DNA of 64,000 nt from Multifurca ochricompacta (lineage: Eukaryota > Basidiomycota > Agaricomycetes > Russulales > Russulaceae). The notes beneath the pieces were generated by a model that saw nothing but the letters and a program-made list of their open reading frames with translations, was not told the origin of the DNA and ran no database searches. Positions 55,741 through 64,000 of this stretch are shown piece by piece. Position numbers and translations under genes: made by a program. Where the stretch lies: the NCBI GenBank assembly GCA_022496185.1, contig WTXG01000022.1:1-64000 (forward strand). The letters run 5' to 3'. Each line of letters opens with the position of its first letter. Position 1 is the first letter of the stretch.

Positions 55741-57042
55741 TTCAGTGCCTTGTTCACATACTTGCCACCACGATCTGTATGAAGACACTTGATTTTATGA
55801 TTAAATTTATTTTCTAGTAGTGTCTTCAGTTTATTAAAAACTGGTGTGAACAGATCTTTGGACTTCATTGGAACAATTAAAGTGTATCTGCTAAAATCGT
55901 CCAAGAAGGTGGCAAAGTATAGATTCCCTTGTATTGAACTGCACTGCAAGGGACCTATGAGATCACTATGAAGGATCTCAAGGGGGGCTGATGTGTGCTT
56001 TGAAGATGGGGGAAATGGAAGATGATGGGACTTGCCCATTTCACAGCCATAACACAGCTTGTCTTCCACTTGGCTATTATTAATTTTGAGGCCTTTAACC
56101 GCCTCAGGAGCATATCTCTTTAGGGCTTCTTTAGACATGTGGCCCATTCTTTGATGCCAGATTTCAAGTGAGGCAGATGCAGATGTATGGATACTATTTA
56201 GGACATGTTTGCCTAGTACCCAATACAATTTGCCAAACTTCCATGCTTCTGCTATAATATTATCGCCATATTTAATTGTTGCCTTCTTATTATCAAAGAA
56301 CACAGTTGCCCCTTTTTCTACTAGGGCACTGGTGGAGAGTATTTTATGTCCTCCAGGCATGTGGAGCACATTGCTCAATTCCAGATCAAAACCTTGATCA
56401 GTCCTGATGATCACAGTACCAACTCCATTTGTTTTGACTATGGAGTTGTCACCTAGTGATACTTCATGGGTGGTGTCAACTTTATACATATCAAAGTCTT
56501 CAAGGTTTGGACTGAAATGGGCTGTTGCTCCACTATCAAGCATCCAATAATCTGAGTTGATATCCAGATTATGGGTGTGAACATAAAGGCGAATGCAAGG
56601 TGCTTCTTGCACCTCCTCTATTTTGCCACTACTGTTAACTACAGTGGCTATAGTATGTACATGCTGGGCCTCAGCCCTCTTCTTGTTCCCTGCCTTGCCT
56701 TTCTTGGCATTCTCCAGGTCCTTCTTCTTCTTTGTGCAAGCATTGGACTTGTGTCCAGGCTTTTGGCAATAGAAGCAGACCACCCCTTGTGAACCAGGTG
56801 ACTTTCCTCATTAAGGAACCTCTGCACAAGGTCCTGAGGGGAGAGTTGCTCTGGATCACCAGAGGCCAGTATAGAGCCGGCAATGGCACTGTAGGAGTCT
56901 GGGAGAGCCTTCAACAATATGAAGCTCATCTGGAGGTCATTGACCTCCATCCCATTCTCCCTAAGGGTACTCCTGGCATCCAGAACTCTTTGTAATTGAG
57001 TTCTGAATGTCTGTCCTTCATCAAGATGGAAGGACACCAGGG

Positions 57043-57047
57043 CAAGC
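57043..57047. repeat. Left TSD of Copia D (caagc)
   Basis: It is identical to 62292-62296 after the right LTR. Confidence 0.93.
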
Positions 57048-57452
57048 TAAAGAACGCAGCCTGAGGTTAGATAATCCAAACTACCTAGAATGGTAGTTGT
57101 AATTCAGTTATGATGGTCAGAACTGACAATATATTAGTCTTTACCTAGAATGGTAGTTGTAACTAGTATGTGTTAGCTACATAGGTAAAGATAAGATAAC
57201 AAAATACTCACTTCAGTTATGATGGTCAGAACTGAAGTGAACTGTACAGTAAAAGCGTCCTTTAAATACTGTAAACGAGTGTGCTTATAGTAACCAAGAT
57301 TCAGAAGGATTGTGTCTAATCAAGTAAGGTATCAAACTATTCACAGGAAGGTGAAACGCAGTCCGTGTGCTACTGCACAACACACAACTCGCTTGTTAGT
57401 ACCACACACTTAGCGATTGATCCGACCTGGCCATATTGATCCATTTCTGACA
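57048..57452 (-). repeat. Copia D 3' LTR (405 bp)
   Basis: The minus-strand ends are TGTCAGAAATGG and GCGTTCTTTA. Hairpin H1 (CACTTCAGTTATGATGGTCAGAACTGAAGTG in two arms) lies at 57209-57239, a short copy with the same loop at about 57091-57112, and two copies of ctagaatggtag at about 57061 and 57145. Confidence 0.94.
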
Positions 57453-57479
57453 TCCCCCCGTGATTGAGACAATCCTGGA

Positions 57480-59408
57480 TTAGATAAGTCCTAGTCCAGT
57501 GACGAAGTCTTGGAGTTGCATATGCGCATGTGGTTTTGTGAATCCATCAGCTAGCATTTCTCCAGTGGGTGTCCTAATTAGATCGATGTGTCCCTGTTCA
57601 ACGTATTCGCGAATGGTGTGGAATTTGATAGCAATATGTTTGGATCTTCGCCCGGTCACGGGGTTGAGAGCCAAGTCCACTGCCCCTTTGTTATCGCCAT
57701 GTAAGGGAATCGGATCTGTAACATCGTAGCCGAGTTCCGAGAGGAAGCTCTGGTACCAAGTGGCTTGATTTGCCGCTTTGGCAAGTGCCATGTACTCTGC
57801 ATGAGTGGTGCTTTGGGCGACGGTCTTCTGCTTACGTGAGGTCCAAGAAATGGATGAGTCAGCGAGTAAAAAGACGTAGCCCAAGGTGGAATGGTGATCG
57901 TCGGCGTGGTCCCCAAGACTAGAGTCTGAGTAGCCGACAAGTCCCTCTCCGCGCACTCCATCGTAGCGAAGCCTAAGGTTGGCTGTGCTTCTTAGATAAG
58001 CCAGCACATATTTGGCAAGTCGCAGGTGTTGCGGCGAAGGATTTGCTGCATACTGCGCAAGACGCGCTACAGCGAAAGATATGTCAGGGCGAGTCCCAAT
58101 TTGCACATACAGAAGGCTCCCAATAATTTGTTGATAATAAGTGATTTCTGTTTGAGTAGCCTGTTCAGTGTGCTTTACCAGATGGACATCTGCCCCAGCA
58201 GGGAGTGGTGTGCGTGCAGGGTTCGCATCCACCATCCCAAAGCGTGCAACGATCTCTCCAATGTACCGTGATTGATCAATTTCCAGACGCTTGATAGATC
58301 TGTTGCGTGTGATCTGGACTCCAAGATATGAGTTGATCTCACCTAGATCTGTCATTTCATAGCGCTTAGATAAGATCCCCTTGATCCGGTTAACCTCCTT
58401 GAGAGTATCGCCTAAGATAGTGATGTCGTCGACATAGAGGATTATAATTGCTGTACCCTCCCCATCATGGCGACGACGCACGTATACCCCGGCATCAGAG
58501 AAAGTGCACGTGAAGCCAAGCTCCAATAGAACTCCATGGAATTGCAAGTTCCATGTGCGTGAGGCTTGTTTGAGTCCGTAAATTGCCTTTTTCAGTAGGC
58601 ATACCTTATTCGGCTGGCCTGATGTGATGAAACCCTCCAGTTGCTCCATGTAAATTTCCTCATCCAGTAGTCCGTTCAGGAACGCTGACTTGACGTCCAT
58701 TTGATGGATCTCCCAATCCTCTAGCGCGGCCAACGCTAGCAGTAGTCTCAAAGACTCGAACCGGGCTACTGGAGAAAATGTTTCATCATAATCAATACCT
58801 TGAATTTGCGTGAATCCCTTAGCAACTAAGCGTGCGTGAAAGCATCCATCGGCTTTGTGCTTGAAAACCCACTTGGACTTCACAGCCTTCCGATTGGCTG
58901 GTAAGTCCACCAGTGTCCAAGTTCCATTCTTGGCTAGTGCGTCCATTTCATATTGGCACGCGTCCTGCCAGTTGCTAGCATAGTCTGACTTCATCGCCTC
59001 TTGATATGTGAGCAGATCACTATAAGCAGCCGCTGCAAGCAGAGCACGATGCCCGAGTCGCCCATCCTCACCTAACTCGGCATTATCATCGCCAAAGTAG
59101 CGTGGATTCCTGCGAGGATTCTCTCGCAGTCTCCAGGGGGCACGTCCTCCAAAGTGGGGACAATGGTCGCTGAGTCCGGAGAAACCGGTTGTGCGGCGCG
59201 CGGGGCGGGGGCTCTTGCATTGCGGGGCGTGAAGGCGGGGTAGCCCAGACTGTATTACCAGAACTTGGGGTTTGTGTGGCAACAGGGGATGGCGTCCTTG
59301 GCGGATCGACCTCCCCTTGAGTTTGCGTAGGGACAGCCATAGGGAATGTAACGGCCAGTGGCCCCTCCAGGGCCTTAGGTTGATCAGAACGAATGGACGG
59401 CTCACCAT
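57480..59408 (-). CDS. pol: Copia D reverse transcriptase and RNase H
   Basis: An open frame of 642 codons. The first 90 or so are a Pro-rich linker reading out of frame with the integrase, then RRNPRYFGDDN, RT (WVFKHKADG, MDVKSAFLNG, catalytic LYVDDITILG) and RNase H (YSDSSLGDHADDHHST, SWTSRKQKTVAQSTTHAEY, DNKGAVDLALNP), ending 28 bp from the LTR. All catalytic Asp/Glu residues are present. Expression would need the upstream gag-pol frame, which is broken. Confidence 0.93.
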   Translation of the reverse strand: MVSRPFVLINLRPWRGHWPLHSLWLSLRKLKGRSIRQGRHPLLPHKPQVLVIQSGLPRLHAPQCKSPRPARRTTGFSGLSDHCPHFGGRAPWRLRENPRRNPRYFGDDNAELGEDGRLGHRALLAAAAYSDLLTYQEAMKSDYASNWQDACQYEMDALAKNGTWTLVDLPANRKAVKSKWVFKHKADGCFHARLVAKGFTQIQGIDYDETFSPVARFESLRLLLALAALEDWEIHQMDVKSAFLNGLLDEEIYMEQLEGFITSGQPNKVCLLKKAIYGLKQASRTWNLQFHGVLLELGFTCTFSDAGVYVRRRHDGEGTAIIILYVDDITILGDTLKEVNRIKGILSKRYEMTDLGEINSYLGVQITRNRSIKRLEIDQSRYIGEIVARFGMVDANPARTPLPAGADVHLVKHTEQATQTEITYYQQIIGSLLYVQIGTRPDISFAVARLAQYAANPSPQHLRLAKYVLAYLRSTANLRLRYDGVRGEGLVGYSDSSLGDHADDHHSTLGYVFLLADSSISWTSRKQKTVAQSTTHAEYMALAKAANQATWYQSFLSELGYDVTDPIPLHGDNKGAVDLALNPVTGRRSKHIAIKFHTIREYVEQGHIDLIRTPTGEMLADGFTKPHAHMQLQDFVTGLGLI

Positions 59409-60420
59409 TGTCCTGAAATGGGAAGGAGCGTTCGTCGAATGTCATGTCGCGCGACAGGATGACTGCTCGGGTACTCTTGTTCCATAGCCGGTAACCCTTA
59501 GAACCCGGCTCATACCCAACAAGCGTCATCTCGATTGATCTCGGATCGAGCTTTCTTCGCTTGTTCTCAGGCACATGAACATATGCTTGCATCTGAAGAC
59601 GCGGAAATAGGAGACGTCTGGAGTGTGACCAGCACTCCAGAGCTCGTGAGGCGTGCGCCAACCTATAGTTCGGGTGGGAGTTCTGTTGTAAGTATGAACA
59701 GCAGTGCCACTGCCAACTCCCAGAAGCCAAGGGACAGGCCAGCGCTGTGTAGCATAGAGCACGCCTTGTCCATGATGGTCCTGTTCCATCTCTCGGCTAT
59801 GCCGTTTTGTTGCGGCAATCCTGGCATCGTCAACTTATGCTGATCCCCCGTTTGTCCAGTACAGCTCTAAGCACACCTGACATGTACTCCCCCCCGCGAT
59901 CTGAGTGCAAGGCTAGCATTTTTTCCAATGATTGAGTCTCAGCCCAAGCTAGGAATTTCCGAAATGCTGTTGCACACTGATCTTTGGATCTGAGGAAGTA
60001 GACCACACCATGTCTAGAGTAGTCATCGATAAATGTTGCAATGTAGAGCACGCCTTGAATAGACTGAACCTGCATCGGGCCGGCCAGATCGCTGTGAACG
60101 ACCTGTAGCCGCCGGTCCGATCGCTTGTGAGAGGACTTGAAGGGGAGTGCGTGTGTTCCCGAGCTCGCACCCGGGGCATGGCGACTGATGTTGATCGATC
60201 GGAGCATCCAATGATATCCCCTTGACGGATTCATGATACCGCTTGAGGGCGTTGTATGACATATGCCCCATGCGGCATGCCAGATGTCGATAGGTTGCGA
60301 CGTTTGAGCGTGTGCATTGAGTCCAGCCATGGAGGCATCCAGCCAGTATAGGTTGTCCTCCAAGTAACCCTGCGCTACCGTCCAGTCTCGGACTGAGATC
60401 GTAAAATTTTATCTGTGAAG
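59409..60420 (-). pseudogene. pol: Copia D integrase region, frameshifted
   Basis: A pre-integrase zinc region (60270-60150), integrase core (HSDLAGPMQ, FIDDYSRHG, HSDRGGEYMSG in the frame 60363-59830), then SPQQNG-like and TYNRTPTRTIGWRTPHEL in another frame, and KLDPRSIEMTLVGYEPGSKGY in a third. At least three one-base shifts separate these blocks. Confidence 0.88.
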
Positions 60421-60564
60421 AGATTGAGCCCCCTTCTGAGCAAGTGCACGCGTAGAAATGAAACGCGTCGTAACGTCTGGTATGTGCAGCACGTTGCTCA
60501 AGGTGATCTCAGAACCTCTACTACCTGCAGTGGTCTTGAATACCACAGTCCCAACCCCAATTTG

Positions 60565-61522
60565 TCACACATTCGAGTTATCTCCCAGGCGTACAATGCC
60601 AGCCGCCGGAGTATACTGAATGAAGTCAGACCGATTTGGGGTGATATGATGCGTTGTGCCGGAATCCATCATCCAACGTGATCGCACAGCCGAGTAAAGG
60701 GAAACGCGGAGATCGTCATTGTCATCGCCTATCTCTACGATAGACGCTGTCTGAACTGCTAAGTGCGCATTAACGGCCTTGTTACTGGCCTGCGCGGTCT
60801 CCAATCCCTTCTTCTCCTCCAGATCCTTTTTCTTCTTCCAGCACTCTACTGCCTTGTGCCCTTTCTTCTGACAATAGAAACATTTGGTATTCTTCTTGTC
60901 ATGCTTTTGTTTGATGGGCGCGGCTTTGTTGAGTGAGGCGGAACCACCAGATCGACGACCTTCCTCATTCAGAATCCGCTCTTGGATAGTCTGAGGGGTA
61001 AGATCCTTCGGCGATCCGGATGCTAGTATGGTGGATGCGACGGCGGAGTACGATTCGGGTAGTGCTTTGATCAGGATGAAACTAAACTGGAGATCTGAAA
61101 TCTCCATCTCGTTGTTTTTCAGTGTGACGCGGGCATCATTAGTTTCTGCAATTGCGGGAGCATGGGGGAGGACTCGTCCAGCGCGGTGCCGGTGAGGGCA
61201 GACCAAGTGTTGAATGCGACATGGATCCGACTCCCCCATAGATGCGTTTGAGCTCGTCCCATTTAGCTTTACATGTGACAAACTTAGTATCGTCTGCCAC
61301 GGCTGTCCAGACATCCTTCTGAGCATAGAGCTCGAGGATTGCTAAGAGAACCCCTTCAGTAGCCTCCCATCAGCAGGAGGGCTAGCAGGCTTGTCTTCAA
61401 GCAGGTGGTTCCAGACGCCATTCAAACGGAACAGAGCCATCATTCGCGCTGACCAGACTGGCCAGTTCGATCCATCTAGGATCTCGATTGCAGCAGAGGT
61501 GGGAAAGTAATGCAGGTGCCAT
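60565..61522 (-). pseudogene. gag: Copia D gag and protease, frameshifted
   Basis: The Gag start is ATG 61522 (MAPA), with an early shift into the AIEILDGSNWPVWSA frame. The second half (NDARVTLKNNEMEISDLQ..) runs on through a CCHC knuckle (CFYCQKKGHKAVEC, about 60870-60911) to protease (WMMDSGTTHH, about 60650-60680), where the usual SGA is SGT. Several indels occur between 61120 and 61380. Confidence 0.88.
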
Positions 61523-61886
61523 GGTGCGTGTAAGCGACGATTTCCAATCTGGGTAGAGGAGCTGTCAGACCCAGATCGTGAAGACCGATCAAGTCCCGAT
61601 GTATCCAACTGTTCGCTCTGAACCGCAAAGGGTCCAGTCCCGATTAGGGATTGCTCACACGTGCTTCAGCGTCGCCACGCTCCATCGCACGGCTCGCGCG
61701 AAGCCCGGTGAGGGGCCCAGTCTACACCGATCCACTGGTTCCAGGGACCAGGGAATAGGACTACAAAAGAACAGAGGCTTGCCTTATCGGGAGATGCAAA
61801 AATGCGTGAATTACTGAGTAAGGAAGCTTGTGTATGAAATTCGATCTTCTTCTGGATTAATTCAGTTACGGCCAGGGCCCATAACC

Positions 61887-62291
61887 TAAAGAACGCAGCC
61901 TGAGGTTAGATAATCCAAACTACCTAGAATGGTAGTTGTAATTCAGTTATGATGGTCAGAACTGACAATATATTAGTCTTTACCTAGAATGGTAGTTGTA
62001 ACTAGTATGCGTTAGCTACATAGGTAAAGATAAGATAACAAAATACTCACTTCAGTTATGATGGTCAGAACTGAAGTGAACTGTACAGTAAAAGCGTCCT
62101 TTAAATACTGTAAACGAGTGTGCTTATAGTAACCAAGATTCAGAAGGATTGTGTCTAATCAAGTAAGGTATCAAACTATTCACAGGAAGGTGAAACGCAG
62201 TCCGCGTGCTACTGCACAACACACAACTCGCTTGTTAGTACCACACACTTAGCGATTGATCCGACCTGGCCATATTGATCCATTTCCGACA
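61887..62291 (-). repeat. Copia D 5' LTR (405 bp)
   Basis: This is the partner of 57048-57452 at offset 4839, with three differences (57171/62010, 57366/62205, 57448/62287), each T versus C before G. Confidence 0.95.
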
Positions 62292-62296
62292 CAAGC

Positions 62297-62677
62297 CACA
62301 AATTGTATGTGGCCATGCTACCTACAGAGCCATAAAGCCACTCCAACTTATTATACTTCTGCTAAGAGAAGGATAATTGGCATCAGAAGCTACTTGGGAG
62401 TAGACTTCTTGGGTAACATTAAGAAAGAGGAGCCCAATAAGCATTTCCTCTTCCACCATCCATTCCCTAAGGATGGGGTCAATAACCTCTTTTGCATCTT
62501 CTCCTTTTCCTCCTTGTCCTCTGGGAGGAGGGGCATGTCAGGGTAGGGTGTAACGATGTGCCTCCTGAGCCCATTCATCCTCAAAAGGGCGTTAAAATTG
62601 GCAGACCAGACCTGCCAGTTCGAGCCATCAAGGCACTCCATCTTGGAGGAGGGAGGGAAGACAATTGAGGATGGCAT
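62297..62677 (-). pseudogene. gag: Copia E gag N-terminus, cut off by element D
   Basis: It starts at ATG 62677 (MPSSIVFPPSSKMECLDGSN), has the Trp-rich UBN2-like start NWQVWSANFNALLRMNG and, after a frame change, reaches YGSVGSMATYNLW at 62297-62340, where D is inserted. The rest of this Gag is at 56800-57047. Confidence 0.88.
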
Positions 62678-62815
62678 TTTGAGATGTTATATAAGTGTTC
62701 CTGGTTCCAAGGAGCAGTTAGAACCAGTGCCCAGGTCTCGCTTAAGAGTGCCACCCCATACTGTGGCACTATGCTTCAGAACCTAAGAAGGTCCTGCCTC
62801 TGTTGTGCGACTTTC

Positions 62816-63325
62816 TGTCAAACAATCATGCTGCTGGTTATACTGACTGTGGTTAGTAGCGTGTTAGGCTAGAAAGACAAGTATACTTCAGAGGATGAAG
62901 AAACTCTATATTAACTATACTACTGACCTAGAAAGACAAGTATCTACAAGAGACATTAGTCAAAGGAAAGTAGAAAGTATAGTATGACTTACACTTCAGA
63001 GGATGAAGAAACTCTGAAGTGGAAGAGACAAAACAGACACCCTTAAATACCCATGGGGGCCAGGGGAAATGGTCTGTGCGCACTGGGAATAAGTCCACAA
63101 GTGCCGGACAATAAACAAAGAGGGCTAAAGGCCATTGGCCAAGGAGATATCACATGCTTACTGTGCATTACTAAGTCCATCACTAATCAGCTGAGTAAGG
63201 TGAGAAAGAAATGTAATAAAGATAACATAAAAAGTCCGATACTCCGAAATCTAATCTAATCTAATCTACAGCTGAAGCGAACCTTAGATGCCTGAAGCAT
63301 CTCCTAGACATGTCCTGTGTCAACA
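62816..63325 (-). repeat. Family-C LTR shared by Copia elements E and F
   Basis: This 510-bp LTR runs TGTCAAACAATC..GTGTCAACA on the plus strand. On its left is the untranslated leader and gag start of E. On its right are the polypurine tract and 3' part of F, so it serves as the 5' LTR of E and the 3' LTR of F. Hairpin H1 is at 62988-63025. Confidence 0.8.
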
Positions 63326-64000
63326 TCCCTCCATGGTGAAGGCATCGATCATTAAGATGGAATGAATTGAATGAGCACACTGCTGTTCACAATTGAATGA
63401 ACATATCACCAGCCAGAGATCCAACTTCTCTAACTCTTTGTGAGTTTTGCATATGAGTTGTAGATTCGCTTATGCAAGTCTACACACCTCTTGCGTCACT
63501 CTCGAGGTCGAGAACATGCTCATGTGGCATGGTGGGAAAGTGAAACTGGTGAACAAAGTCTCCAGATTCCAGCTCTTTCATTCCAGCACTAGTCCAAACC
63601 AGTTACCATGTGATCAAAAGATGATCTAGGCAGAGACTTTGTAAGGCCATCTGCTAGCATCTCTCCAGTGGGAGTTTGCACCAAGTCTATCTGGTGTGAT
63701 TCTACATATTCCCTAATGGCATGGTACTTTATTGGTATGTGCTTTGATCGCCTTCCTGTGACAGGGTTTAATGCAAGATCTACTGCACCCTTATTGTCAC
63801 AATGCAGTTGTATGGGTGAACTAACTTCATATCCCAACTCCTGCATGAACGTCCTATACCACGCAGCCTGATTTGAAGCCTCTGCAAGGCTCATGTACTC
63901 GGCTTCTGTGGTGGACTGTGCTACTGTCTTTTGTTTCCTGGAACACCAGCTAATGGCTCCATTAGCAAGGAAAAAGACGTAGCCTGAGGTGGAGTGGCAG
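63326..64000 (-). mobile_element. Copia element F, 3' end, continuing beyond the window
   Basis: From the right edge: RNase H (CHSTSGYVFFL, SWCSRKQKTVAQSTTEAEYMSLAE, DNKGAVDLALNP, TPTGEMLADGLTK) open to the stop near 63589, then about 260 bp of 3' untranslated sequence and a polypurine tract next to the LTR at 63325. It is close to E but lacks the TGA that E has at the matching position (F reads CAA there). Confidence 0.88.

Larger units (their letters stand above)
54462..57047 (-). pseudogene. pol: Copia E gag C-terminus, protease, integrase and linker, interrupted
   Basis: From the right: gag remainder (57047-56800), a frame change, CCHC knuckle (CFYCQKPGHKSNAC, about 56740-56783), protease (MLDSGATAHF, about 56530), pre-integrase zinc region (IWHQRMGHMS, CYGCEMGKSHH), and the integrase core to HTDRGGKYVNKALN at 55746. 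After the 633-bp solo LTR it resumes with KAMLEDYGIEHKL and SPQQNGRAERFNR, FVGYEPTSKGY and an acidic Pro-rich linker to 54470. Apart from the insertions most of the integrase frame is open. Confidence 0.9.
57048..62291 (-). mobile_element. Ty1/Copia element D, complete, youngest in this nest
   Basis: This 5244-bp element has 405-bp LTRs (57048-57452 and 61887-62291) differing at only three CpG sites, with TSD caagc. On the minus strand: 5' LTR, primer-binding region ggttatgggccctggccgta, gag, protease, integrase, an open RT-RNase H frame, polypurine tract (cacgggggga) and 3' LTR. It interrupts the gag of Copia E. It is close to B and A in protein sequence but has its own LTR family. Confidence 0.96.
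50735..63325 (-). mobile_element. Ty1/Copia element E, minus strand, with four later insertions
   Basis: On the minus strand: LTR (62816-63325), gag start (62677), interruption by Copia D, rest of gag, protease, integrase (interrupted by a Gypsy solo LTR), linker (interrupted by a MITE), RT-RNase H, a long 3' untranslated part (51844-52147) and a 3' LTR (50735-51843, interrupted by another Gypsy solo LTR). The coding parts align with each other in order, so they are one element. Several CGA to TGA changes inactivate it. The two flanking LTRs differ well beyond CpG sites, so they may not be the original pair. Confidence 0.85.

Noticed and set aside
1..64000. CRISPR arrays, bacterial operons, rRNA genes
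   Set aside because: None seen; the window is eukaryotic, and the repeats present are LTRs, TIRs and microsatellites.

Overview
This is a eukaryotic, fungal window. The host genes are split by many short introns (about 48-75 bp, GT..AG, with CTNA-like branch points), intergenic DNA is full of homopolymers and microsatellites, and the transposon set is chromoviral Ty3/Gypsy, several Ty1/Copia subfamilies and hAT. Together with a Crinkler-type kinase and a JEN-type carboxylate transporter, this best fits a mushroom-forming basidiomycete (Agaricomycetes). That placement is an inference, and no species is assigned.

Layout. 1-16674 is a nest of LTR retrotransposons. A plus-strand Copia (A, 6468-15012) was hit by a chromoviral Gypsy (1-6467, its 5' end outside the window) and by a minus-strand Copia (B, 7815-13078, TSD TTTGC). 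A decayed LTR region and a Copia LTR (C1) carrying a hAT MITE follow. 16760-22195 is a full-length hAT transposon with a perfect 8-bp TSD and a decayed intron-containing transposase gene. It is followed by a second MITE and a displaced copy of a Ser/Thr-rich exon fragment.

23626-49510 is the host-gene island. It holds a seven-exon, membrane-anchored A1 aspartic protease (minus), two converging Ser/Thr-rich single-pass membrane protein genes (plus, then minus), an alpha/beta-hydrolase with a 3' frameshift (minus), an eight-exon Crinkler-like protein (ubiquitin-like header, REase-like region, protein kinase; plus), a small two-exon orphan gene (plus), and an eight-exon JEN-family monocarboxylate transporter (minus). 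A roughly 1.9-kb segment is present twice (34793-36660 and 44367-47265). The second copy was expanded by a Copia LTR, a tRNA-like (possible SINE) sequence and other transposon relics. The surface proteins, protease, esterase and carboxylate importer would suit extracellular nutrition, but nothing shows that they are co-regulated.

50240-64000 is a second nest. A minus-strand Copia (E) contains a 633-bp Gypsy solo LTR, a hAT MITE and a whole younger Copia (D, 57048-62291, TSD CAAGC). Its 3' LTR is split by another Gypsy solo LTR. E appears joined in tandem, through a shared LTR, to a further element (F) that runs off the right edge.

Two cross-cutting patterns stand out. All 13 substitutions I could find between paired LTRs of B and D are CpG transitions, and most nonsense codons in the elements are CGA to TGA. 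The Copia LTRs of several families also carry a conserved hairpin just downstream of the TATA box (CACTTCAG..CTGAAGTG), usually with a second, shorter copy further on, whose loop is shared within an LTR but differs between families.

Exon boundaries were read by eye from splice signals and frame. Models whose phases close exactly (protease, Crinkler kinase, transporter) are stronger than the two mucin-like genes.
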